From DATLMR01 sp035634255 (GTDB lineage: Bacteria; Acidobacteriota; Blastocatellia; UBA7656): a stretch of 10,909 bases of DNA. Positions 1 through 6,445 of this stretch are shown here, one piece after another. Below the pieces are notes generated by a model. That model ran no database searches, was not told where the DNA came from, and saw nothing but the letters and a program-made list of their open reading frames with translations. Position 1 is the first letter of the stretch, and each line of letters begins with the position of its first letter. The stretch is from the NCBI GenBank assembly GCA_035634255.1, contig DASQDI010000053.1:1-10909 (forward strand), written 5' to 3'. The position numbers and the translations under genes are program-made.

Positions 1-1
1 G

Positions 2-472
2 GAGGAGGTCAGGGGTATACCTAACAGGGGGATAGGGTACGGGGTGCTGAAGTACCTGACGGAGGACGAGGGGGTGAGGGGTAGGGTGAGGGGGCTGCCT
101 GAGGCGGCCGTCAGCTTCAACTACCTCGGCCAGACCGATCAGGTGGTGGAAGAGGGAGGCTGGTTCAGGTTGTCGCACGAGTCGGCGGGAGAAGATGCCA
201 GCCCGGAGGGCAGGCAGAAGTACCTGATAGAGATAAACGCCATAGTGGAAGAAGGAAAGCTGCGAGTGGACTGGACGTACAGCCAAAACATGTACCGCAG
301 CAGCAACATCGAGGCTTTCGCGGAAGCCTATAGAGAGGCGCTGATTGAGCTGATAGAGCACTGCCAATCCGGCGAAGCGCGAGGCCACACGCCTTCGGAC
401 TTCCCGTACAGCGGACTGGGACAGAAAGAACTAGACGACTTCATCTCGGAGATCAGCGAGTTCGGAGATTGA
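2..472 (+). CDS. NRPS, 3' end only: C-terminal part of an epimerization domain (partial)
   Basis: The frame is open from the window edge, so the gene starts upstream; the in-frame GTG at 44 is an internal Val codon. The visible 156 residues begin with PNRGIGYG (residues 7-14), the E6-type motif of NRPS epimerization domains, and carry FNYLGQ (39-44), the E7 motif. Such domains invert the alpha-carbon of the amino acid held on the preceding carrier protein, so the last residue added by this enzyme is expected to be D-configured. The protein stops soon after the domain, with an acidic, short-helical tail (about residues 136-156) and no thioesterase, so the chain must pass to another protein. 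The tail resembles the donor docking (COM) segments found after terminal E domains. The matching acceptor is plausibly the N-terminus of the NRPS at 6446, whose condensation domain resembles the type that accepts D-residues. The first 100 bases have a strong G skew. Family assignment is secure; the upstream domains cannot be seen. Confidence 0.9.
   Translation, partial: EEVRGIPNRGIGYGVLKYLTEDEGVRGRVRGLPEAAVSFNYLGQTDQVVEEGGWFRLSHESAGEDASPEGRQKYLIEINAIVEEGKLRVDWTYSQNMYRSSNIEAFAEAYREALIELIEHCQSGEARGHTPSDFPYSGLGQKELDDFISEISEFGD
70..94 (+). other. G-quadruplex motif on the coding strand of an NRPS gene
   Basis: Four G-runs of 5, 4, 3 and 5 bases are separated by loops TGA, TA and TGA, which satisfies the classical G3+N1-7 four-tract rule. 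It lies in the non-template strand, so the mRNA carries it too. A further three G-runs (27-31, 35-37, 41-44) lie just upstream. The motif is seen directly; whether it folds or has any role is unknown, and it may simply follow from AGG/GGG/GAG codon preference. Confidence 0.6.
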
Positions 473-710
473 ATTTCAAATGTCGGGCGCGAGGCTACGT
501 ATTAAGCCCTTACTTTCTTCCTCACGCCCCGGGGCATTTTTCGCCTTCTTTAATTAACAACTGAGGCTCATTCGGAGCAGTTGAACGACTCCATTCGTGG
601 GGGCTCGGTATCGCTTCGTCTGGAGGTTTAACAACACTGGCAAACACACGCCTGATGAATCTATCAATCAGCCCGTCTATTTACTTATGACTATTTCAAG
701 GACCGGCTAC
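473..710 (+). other. Intergenic leader between NRPS end and HDO-cupin gene
   Basis: About 240 bases without a convincing gene. It is richer in A+T than its flanks, which fits a promoter region, but no clear -35/-10 pair could be assigned. A perfect 10-base palindrome (526-535) is followed by ATTTTT, a weak terminator-like element. The octamer TTAACAAC occurs twice (554-561 and 628-635). It is the longest gap before the tailoring genes, so a separate transcript could start here. Confidence 0.35.
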
Positions 711-717
711 GGAGGAG
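711..717 (+). promoter_or_regulatory. Strong Shine-Dalgarno that decides the HDO-cupin start
   Basis: GGAGGAG directly abuts the ATG at 718 (no spacer), but lies 6 bases before the in-frame ATG at 724, a normal spacing. This favours 724 as the true start. Confidence 0.7.
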
Positions 718-723
718 ATGAAC

Positions 724-2211
724 ATGAGAAAGAGCGTACTTTCCGCGGAACCGATTAACCACGGCCTCGCCACGGCCGAAGGAACAAGCAGCCGGTCTAC
801 TTCAGTTGCGGGCCATGGCTTACTATTGGGAGCGGAAGAGGTCAGGAACTTTATACTGCTTTATGCCGAGAACCCGCTCTTCAGAAATACCGAAGACTGG
901 ACTATACACGACAATCCGTACCGCCGCCCCATCGACCCCGACGCTCTTAAGTCGCTCGATTTCAGTGAGCCGCTGACGAGAGGGCAGGTCTTCGGCAGGA
1001 GCGCCCTGGCGGCGCATCGCATGCTGCTGAACATCTACGAGACCGATCTGGTCTTTCTGCCTGACGGCGACTTCGCCCGGAAGAAGGACGATTTCGGGGC
1101 GTTCTATTCCAACCAGAACAAGCTGCTGGGCGAACTGATACGGCCCACGCTGGAGCGTCATGTCTTCGGGTTTCTTGAGAAGGAGGTCGCCGTCACGGGG
1201 GCGTGGACCGTCGATGGCCTGAGCCTGTACTTGCGCTCTCTGATCGAAGCCCACGAGCAATCTCAACTGGAAGTAGCTACGGCCATCCTGTCTTCCAGAG
1301 AGCCGGAGAAGAATGCGATCTCCTTCCTGATCCAGGTCGCCAGTGATTTCCTGACCGAAGCGTCAGCCACTGCGCGCAACGTACTTGGGAAGTATGGGAC
1401 CATCCAGTCGGAGCTTTTTAAGATCGCGATAGACGACTATGGTTACGGGGTACATCAGGCAAAGCACAGCACTCTGTTCGAGAACACTCTGGTCAGTTGC
1501 GGCCTCTCAACCCATGCGCATGCGTACTGGCAGTTTTATCTCGGCTCGTCGCTCGCTCTGGGCAATTATTACCACTACGTCTCACGCGATCACAGCAAGT
1601 TCTTCAGGTGCCTCGGCGCGATAGCTTACGCCGAAGCCATGTTCGCGCACACCTGCAAGCAGGTGTCGGAGATGTTGCGCGCCATCTTCGGCAGACGGGC
1701 CGACACTCAATACTTCGATGAGCACGGCCACATAGACGCCCACCACGGGCGGATGGCATTCGACAACCTCGTCACCCCGGCCATCGCGAAGTACGGCGAC
1801 GGCGTTATCGAGCATATCATCCGCGGACTGGAAGAGATCCGATTCCTCACGACGATTGGGGACGAGGACTTCACCGCGCAGATGGCGTGGTCCGATGAGG
1901 CCGAAAGCTACAAGTCGTTGGCGCAGCCTATCCACCAGAAGATCCTCCGCGGAGAGATCGACTGCCCCAAAGCGGCGGGCGTCGGCCAGAGGGACGAGCC
2001 CGCGATTATGCGGGTGAACGACGAGGACAAGCTGTGCGTCGTCGAATCCGGGCAGATGGACCTTGTCACGGATCACGACCGGTTCGTCGTGCTCGGCGCC
2101 GGGGAAGGCATCGTCATCCCCCGGCACCGGATGCACGGGTGGAGAGTCTCGTCGGGAGAATGCGTCTATCACATTTTTGACGTGGGGGATTACAGATCGT
2201 GCTCGTCATAA
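724..2211 (+). CDS. SznF-like heme-oxygenase-like diiron oxidase (HDO) fused to a cupin
   Basis: A 495-residue protein, close in length to SznF (about 470). Numbering is from the ATG at 724; the ATG at 718 would add two residues. Layout: N-terminal helical region (about 35-190), HDO domain (about 190-355), linker, and cupin (about 425-490). HDO enzymes use two irons and O2; in SznF this domain hydroxylates two guanidine nitrogens of N-omega-methyl-L-arginine, and the cupin rearranges the product to an N-nitrosourea. The SznF diiron ligands as I recall them (E189, E215, H225, E281, H311, D315, H318) correspond at a constant offset of 23 to E212, D238, H248, E304, H334, D338 and H341 here, including the H-x3-D-x2-H signature. 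The cupin ligands H407, H409 and H448 correspond to R430, N432 and H471, so the HxH pair is lost. A second cupin motif, GEGIVIPRHRMH, is present (about 460-471). The 3' end overlaps the Rieske gene. The HDO-cupin family call is strong. N-hydroxylation of an arginine derivative is inference, and an inactive or structural cupin is likely. Confidence 0.85.
   Translation: MRKSVLSAEPINHGLATAEGTSSRSTSVAGHGLLLGAEEVRNFILLYAENPLFRNTEDWTIHDNPYRRPIDPDALKSLDFSEPLTRGQVFGRSALAAHRMLLNIYETDLVFLPDGDFARKKDDFGAFYSNQNKLLGELIRPTLERHVFGFLEKEVAVTGAWTVDGLSLYLRSLIEAHEQSQLEVATAILSSREPEKNAISFLIQVASDFLTEASATARNVLGKYGTIQSELFKIAIDDYGYGVHQAKHSTLFENTLVSCGLSTHAHAYWQFYLGSSLALGNYYHYVSRDHSKFFRCLGAIAYAEAMFAHTCKQVSEMLRAIFGRRADTQYFDEHGHIDAHHGRMAFDNLVTPAIAKYGDGVIEHIIRGLEEIRFLTTIGDEDFTAQMAWSDEAESYKSLAQPIHQKILRGEIDCPKAAGVGQRDEPAIMRVNDEDKLCVVESGQMDLVTDHDRFVVLGAGEGIVIPRHRMHGWRVSSGECVYHIFDVGDYRSCSS
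2184..2189 (+). promoter_or_regulatory. Ribosome binding site for the Rieske gene, inside the preceding gene
   Basis: GGGGGA lies 9 bases before the GTG at 2199 and inside the last codons of the HDO-cupin gene. It supports the GTG start and translational coupling of the two genes. Confidence 0.5.
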
Positions 2212-2528
2212 CTTTCGATACGACCGAATACAATTTCATCATAGCGGGTGAAGAATCTTACTTCCTCCTTCAGCTCTCCGACGGCAGCAAAATCCTGCTC
2301 CGCGACCGCTGCCCGCACCGCGGAGGCCCGCTCCACCTGGGCCACTGGGATAACGACGCCGGATGCCTGGTCTGCCCCTGGCACCAGTCCAGGTATCAGG
2401 AGAAGACCCTTCGGAAACGCGCGATCCCTCTGGTCTGCCGGAACGGTCAGGCGACCGCCATCCTGGATGAATTGCCGGACGTGCCGGTTCGCCTCCTCAG
2501 GAAAAAGATTCTGGTGAAGCCCTGTTGA
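2199..2528 (+). CDS. Stand-alone Rieske [2Fe-2S] ferredoxin
   Basis: A 109-residue soluble protein with the complete Rieske cluster-binding pattern: CPHRGG (C38, H40) and CPWHQ (C59, H62), i.e. C-x-H, 18 residues, C-x2-H. The length is that of a single-domain Rieske ferredoxin. There is no signal peptide, membrane segment or catalytic oxygenase domain, so it is an electron carrier in the cytoplasm and not an oxygenase itself. It starts with GTG 13 bases before the end of the HDO-cupin gene, with a GGGGGA site at suitable spacing, so the two proteins are probably made in linked amounts. The evident inference is that it delivers electrons to the diiron oxidase, whose cofactor must be reduced each cycle. 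No reductase is encoded in the window, so a general cellular one would be needed. The Rieske assignment is near certain; the partner is inferred from position only. Confidence 0.93.
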   Translation: MLVITFDTTEYNFIIAGEESYFLLQLSDGSKILLRDRCPHRGGPLHLGHWDNDAGCLVCPWHQSRYQEKTLRKRAIPLVCRNGQATAILDELPDVPVRLLRKKILVKPC

Positions 2529-2604
2529 AGCAGCTTCGGGCGGCTCCATCTTCAGGCGCGCGGCCGGTTCAATCTCGCGCCGAATTTCAGGCTGATTATG
2601 ATGA

Positions 2605-2626
2605 GGCTCCGCTTTCGCGCGGAGCC
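2605..2626 (+). other. Perfect 8-bp stem-loop between the Rieske and methyltransferase genes
   Basis: GGCTCCGC (2605-2612) and GCGGAGCC (2619-2626) are exact reverse complements around a 6-base loop, ending 16 bases before the methyltransferase ATG. No T-run follows, so it is not a standard rho-independent terminator. A second, weaker inverted repeat lies upstream (GGCGCG at 2556, CGCGCC at 2577). It could protect mRNA ends or tune translation of the next gene; the role is unknown. Confidence 0.5.
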
Positions 2627-2642
2627 GGGATGGTGGTGATTA

Positions 2643-3800
2643 ATGATAGGGAAAAGTAAAATTTCTTTGGAAGAGATCGCTCTTACCGGGCTCGCCCCGT
2701 CGGCATTGATCGAGTCGGAAACAGTGAGCTTGCCCCGCTCCCCGAGCCATCTCATAGCAGGCCTGGCCGAGACGCTTGTTTCAAAAGGCAGGGCACACCT
2801 GGAGAACAAGCAGTACAACGACGCCCTCCACTGTTTCCAGTCGGCGTTGTACCTGAGCCCGGAGCACAGGGGCGCGCTACTCGGTCTCAATCGGGTCCAC
2901 CGCAAGCTGATCCCCCGATGGCATTTCGAGATGCTCAACGACGAGGAGCGCAACTCGGCCTTCGAGCGGGCGCTGTCCAAGGCGATCACCCCCTCCACCA
3001 CCGTACTCGACATAGGCTCGGGGTCGGGCCTGCTGGCGATGATGGCCGCGCGGGCCGGGGCGAAGGAGACGATCTCGTGCGAAATGAACACCCCTATCGC
3101 CGAGCTCGCTCAGCACACGGTGGCCCGCAACGGCTACGCGGACCGGGTGATAATTCTCGACAAGAAGTCGACGGATATGCGGGTCGGCGTCGACATGATG
3201 AAGAGGGCCGACCTGCTCGTCACCGAGACGGTTGATTGCGGCCTCCTGGGCGAAGGCATAGTCCCTTCCATCGCGCACGCCAGGGAGAACCTGCTCAAAG
3301 AAGACGCTCGCATAATCCCGAGGGCGGCGACCGTCATAGCCGCAGTCGTCGGGAGCAATAAACTGCGGGGCCTGAACTACGCGGACAAGGCCGCCGGGTT
3401 CGACGTGAGCCCCATTAACCAGTACGCCACCGCCGGCTACTTCCCCGTGCGGTCGGGCGCATTCGATTACGACCTGCTCGCGGAGCCTTTCGAGGTGTTC
3501 CGCTTCGACTTCACGCGCGGCGTGATAGCCCCGGACTCCAAACTCATCTCCGTGCCGGTCAAACGCGAAGGGGTGTGCCACGCCATCCTCTTCTGGTTCG
3601 ATATGCAGCTTGATGACGAGATCTCGATCTCGAACCGCCCCGGCAGCCTGACTCACTGGGAGCAGGCGTTGCAGTGCCTTGAGCAAGAAGTGCCGGTCCG
3701 TGCGGGCGCGACCCTCACGGTGTGCGCCGAGCACGATTGTTCTGCGGTCTCATTCAAGCTCGTCGAGCCCGGCCGTCAGGTCGATGCGGGCGGAGAATGA
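2643..3800 (+). CDS. PRMT7/PRMT9-like arginine N-methyltransferase with N-terminal TPR (SznE-like role proposed)
   Basis: A 385-residue S-adenosylmethionine-dependent methyltransferase of the protein arginine methyltransferase (PRMT) class. A TPR-like helical pair spans about 42-85 (KGRAHLENKQYNDALHCF), as in PRMT9. The catalytic fold follows: motif I VLDIGSGSGL (121-130); acidic SAM-ribose residue E147; 'double-E' loop ETVDCGLLGE with E195 and E204 that would grip a guanidinium; and THW loop T337-H338-W339. D198 inside the double-E loop matches the PRMT7 type, which only monomethylates arginine. In streptozotocin synthesis SznE, a PRMT-type enzyme, methylates free L-arginine to N-omega-methylarginine, the substrate of SznF. 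With an SznF-like gene two genes upstream, the same job is likely here, or methylation of a carrier-bound arginine. The Shine-Dalgarno (GGTGGTGA, 2632-2639) is weak. The permease gene begins 3 bases after the stop. The family is confident; a free-arginine substrate is inference. Confidence 0.85.
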   Translation: MIGKSKISLEEIALTGLAPSALIESETVSLPRSPSHLIAGLAETLVSKGRAHLENKQYNDALHCFQSALYLSPEHRGALLGLNRVHRKLIPRWHFEMLNDEERNSAFERALSKAITPSTTVLDIGSGSGLLAMMAARAGAKETISCEMNTPIAELAQHTVARNGYADRVIILDKKSTDMRVGVDMMKRADLLVTETVDCGLLGEGIVPSIAHARENLLKEDARIIPRAATVIAAVVGSNKLRGLNYADKAAGFDVSPINQYATAGYFPVRSGAFDYDLLAEPFEVFRFDFTRGVIAPDSKLISVPVKREGVCHAILFWFDMQLDDEISISNRPGSLTHWEQALQCLEQEVPVRAGATLTVCAEHDCSAVSFKLVEPGRQVDAGGE

Positions 3801-3803
3801 TCT

Positions 3804-6230
3804 ATGGGGAATCTACTTCAAGACCTCCGCTACAGTGTTCGGGTACTGCTCAGGCAGCCCGGCTTCACTCTGATCGTCGTTATCGCCCTCTCTCTGGGCA
3901 TCGGCGCGAACACGGCGATCTTCAGCGCGGTCAACGCCGTCCTGCTCCGCCCCCTGCCTTACGATGACCCGGAGCGGCTCGTCTGGATCTGGGATCAGAA
4001 CATAGCGAGCGGCATACAGCAGGAGCCGGTCTCATTCCCGAACTATTCGGACTACAGGGAGCAGAGTCAGGTCTTCGAGGACGTGGCCGCTTTCAACCGA
4101 TGGCGGCCCGTTCTGACGACTGACGGCGAGCCGGAACGGATTCTGGCCGAACAGGTTTCGGCGAGCCTCTTCTCGGTGCTTCGCGTCGAGGCGTCGGCGG
4201 GCCGGACGTTTCTTCCCGAAGAAGATCAGCCCGGCAAAAACAATGTCGTAATCCTCAGCCACGGGCTCTGGAAGCGCCGCTTCGGCTCCGACAAAGACGT
4301 GGTCGGGAAAACGGTGACGCTCAATGGCAATCCCCACACCGTAGTCGGCGTGATGCCCAGCGATTTCCAGCACCCCGCGCCCGACGCGCGCAGGCCGATT
4401 GAGCTGTGGACGCCCCTGGGGATGGACGCCGGCCGGATGCACCGAAGGCTGGACTTCCTTAACGTGATAGCGCGCCTCAAGCCCGCGGCCTCGATAGAGC
4501 AGGCGCGGGCGGAGATGGGGACGATCAGCGCCCGGCTTGACCAGCAATACCCGGAAACGAACGCCGGGTGGGACACGACCGTCATACCCTTGCACGAGCG
4601 GTTCGTCGGGAATGTTCGACCCGCGATGCTCGTCCTGCTCGGGGCGGTCGCCTTTCTACTGCTGATCGCGTGTGCCAACGTCGCCAATCTGCTGCTGGTC
4701 AGGTCCACGGCGCGGCAGAAGGAGATAGCGATCCGTAAGGCCCTCGGGGCGACCAGAGGCCGGCTGGTCCGGCAGTTTCTAACCGAGAGCTTACTGCTGG
4801 CGATGGCGGGCGGCCTCCTTGGGTCACTGCTTGCGGTTTTGGGCATCAGGATTCTTATAGCGCTCAGCCCCGGCAACATCCCGCGCATCGGCGAGGCGGG
4901 CCTCGACGTGCGGGTGCTGGCCTTCACGCTCGGCCTGTCGCTGCTGACCGGAGTAATCTTCGGGCTGGCCCCCGCCCTCGAAGCTTCGAACCCCGACCTG
5001 AACGAATCGCTCAAAGAGGGCGGCAGGAATTCGGGGCCGGGCGCGGGCGGCGGCCGCCTCCGCAGCTTACTGATGATCTTCGAAGTTTCCGTGGCCCTGA
5101 TACTGATGATAGGCGCGGGCCTGATGGTCAAGAGCTTCCTTCGCCTTCAGCAGGTGAATCCCGGCTTCAACCCGGAGCGCGTGCTGACGGTGGAGCTCGC
5201 GTTGCCGAGGCTGAAGTACCGAGAGAACCATCAGGTGCTTTCGTTTTATAAAGAAGTCATCAGCAGGGTCGAGAACCTGCCGGGAGTGCAGGCCGCCGCC
5301 GCCGTCACCTCCCTGCCTCTGGGGGGAGGCGTCAGCGTACTCAACATCGAAATCGAAGGAAAGCCGCGGCCCCCTTCCGGTCACGTCATCGGGGCGCAGT
5401 CGCAGGTGGTCAGCCCTTCGTACTTCCGCGCGATGGGCATCCCCCTGCTTAAAGGCCGGCTGTTCACGGAGCAGGATGTTGAAGACGCGCCGGGCGTCAT
5501 TGTGATCAACGACGTGATGGCGGAGCGCTACTGGCCGGGCGAAGACCCCGTCGGCAAGCGCATTTCACTGGTGGACGCTCAGACGGGGCCATGGCTCGCC
5601 GTGATCGGGGTCGTCGGCAATGTCTATCAGGTCACTTTAGACGCGGAGCCGTACCCGCAGATGTACGAAGTCTACTCCCAGAACCCGGCTCGGGGCGCGG
5701 CGCTGGTGGTGCGGACGGCTTCAGACCCGACGGGCATGGTCGCGTCGGTCCGCGCGCAGGTCTCAGACATCGACAGGGATCAACCGCTTTACAACGTCAG
5801 GACGATGGAACAGGTGCTCGCCGACTCAGTCTCGCACCAGCGTTTCAACATGCTGCTGATCAGCGTCTTCAGCGCCGTGGCGCTAGTCCTGGCGGGGGTA
5901 GGCATTTATGGCGTCATATCGTATTCCGTGAGCCACCGCTCGCATGAGATCGGGATACGGATGGCGCTCGGCGCTATGCGGGTGGACATACTCAGGATGG
6001 TGATAGAACACGGGTTGAAACTTGCCCTGGTGGGCGTGGGGATCGGGCTGGTCGCGGCGTTCGTCCTGACGCGGGTCATGTCCAGCCTGCTCTACGGCGT
6101 CAGCGCAATCGACCCGCTCACTTTCGCGGGCGGCACAATAGTCCTGATCGGGGTGGCCGTCATGGCTTGCTACATCCCGGCCCGGAGGGCGACCAAAGTG
6201 GACCCGATGACGGCTCTCAGGTATGAATAA
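3804..6230 (+). CDS. Duplicated MacB/FtsX-type ABC permease (ADOP-like orphan permease)
   Basis: An 808-residue inner-membrane protein made of two tandem MacB-periplasmic plus FtsX units. Predicted membrane segments are near 21-47, 274-298, 327-353 and 370-393 in the first half, and 421-441, 682-708, 738-757 and 773-791 in the second. Large extracytoplasmic domains lie at about 50-270 and 445-680. Each half carries the FtsX signature after its second segment: EIAIRKALGA (307-316) and EIGIRMALGA (715-724). The N-terminus (LLQDLRYSVRVLLRQPGFT) is characteristic of the acidobacterial duplicated orphan permease group. No ATPase domain is fused and none is encoded in the window, hence 'orphan'. 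GGAGA (3792-3796) precedes the ATG at good spacing, and only 3 bases separate it from the methyltransferase stop, so it belongs to the same operon. MacB-family systems move peptides and other substrates by mechanotransmission, so export of the NRPS product or self-resistance is plausible but unproven. Confidence 0.88.
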   Translation: MGNLLQDLRYSVRVLLRQPGFTLIVVIALSLGIGANTAIFSAVNAVLLRPLPYDDPERLVWIWDQNIASGIQQEPVSFPNYSDYREQSQVFEDVAAFNRWRPVLTTDGEPERILAEQVSASLFSVLRVEASAGRTFLPEEDQPGKNNVVILSHGLWKRRFGSDKDVVGKTVTLNGNPHTVVGVMPSDFQHPAPDARRPIELWTPLGMDAGRMHRRLDFLNVIARLKPAASIEQARAEMGTISARLDQQYPETNAGWDTTVIPLHERFVGNVRPAMLVLLGAVAFLLLIACANVANLLLVRSTARQKEIAIRKALGATRGRLVRQFLTESLLLAMAGGLLGSLLAVLGIRILIALSPGNIPRIGEAGLDVRVLAFTLGLSLLTGVIFGLAPALEASNPDLNESLKEGGRNSGPGAGGGRLRSLLMIFEVSVALILMIGAGLMVKSFLRLQQVNPGFNPERVLTVELALPRLKYRENHQVLSFYKEVISRVENLPGVQAAAAVTSLPLGGGVSVLNIEIEGKPRPPSGHVIGAQSQVVSPSYFRAMGIPLLKGRLFTEQDVEDAPGVIVINDVMAERYWPGEDPVGKRISLVDAQTGPWLAVIGVVGNVYQVTLDAEPYPQMYEVYSQNPARGAALVVRTASDPTGMVASVRAQVSDIDRDQPLYNVRTMEQVLADSVSHQRFNMLLISVFSAVALVLAGVGIYGVISYSVSHRSHEIGIRMALGAMRVDILRMVIEHGLKLALVGVGIGLVAAFVLTRVMSSLLYGVSAIDPLTFAGGTIVLIGVAVMACYIPARRATKVDPMTALRYE

Positions 6231-6445
6231 TGCCCCGCGACTGCGACCGCGAGTCGAAGGCGACGCGGCCATCATGAAGCTAATTCTTTCCTCCTGCGGC
6301 GCTGACGGCCGCTATTACCATGTCGGAGGCCGCATCATCAAGCCCGATTATGGGAGGGTAGACCGCGAAAAGTCTCTCGCAGTCTAAGCCTCTGAAGCCA
6401 GCAGACCGCGTTTCAGCGGACAGTCAATTCCGAGGATAAGGTTAA
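6231..6445 (+). other. Intergenic gap before the second NRPS gene
   Basis: There are 215 bases between the permease and the NRPS. A 54-codon reading frame (6223-6387) starts inside the permease stop region and could be a small coupled gene, but it has only a weak ribosome site and no recognised motif. Short G+C-rich inverted repeats are present (CGACT/AGTCG near 6239-6257) without a following T-run. No convincing promoter or terminator was found. Transcription of the NRPS could read through from the permease or begin here. Confidence 0.3.

Noticed and set aside
44..472. A complete small gene starting at GTG 44
   Set aside because: The frame is open to the window edge and the upstream codons encode a conserved epimerization-domain motif, so this is the end of a larger gene.
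526..541. Rho-independent terminator after the first NRPS
   Set aside because: The palindrome has no spacer, so a real hairpin would have only about three stem pairs, and the T-run is short. It is too weak to annotate as a terminator.
581..611. Sigma-70 promoter with TTGAAC as -35
   Set aside because: No acceptable -10 box lies 16-18 bases downstream.
724..2211. Full N-nitrosourea synthase identical in function to SznF
   Set aside because: The cupin lacks two of the three iron-binding histidines, so the second half of the SznF reaction cannot be assumed.
2199..2528. Rieske oxygenase component
   Set aside because: It has only the [2Fe-2S] domain; there is no catalytic iron domain.
2877..3734. 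Long reading frame on the - strand (285 codons)
   Set aside because: It is antisense to the well-supported methyltransferase gene and has no recognisable domain; long shadow frames are common in GC-rich DNA.
4226..5131. Long reading frame on the - strand (301 codons)
   Set aside because: It is antisense to the permease, low in complexity and without motifs, so it is a shadow.
6223..6387. 54-codon reading frame overlapping the permease stop
   Set aside because: The ribosome site is weak, no motif resembles MbtH, a carrier protein or a precursor peptide, and the length is expected by chance at this GC content.
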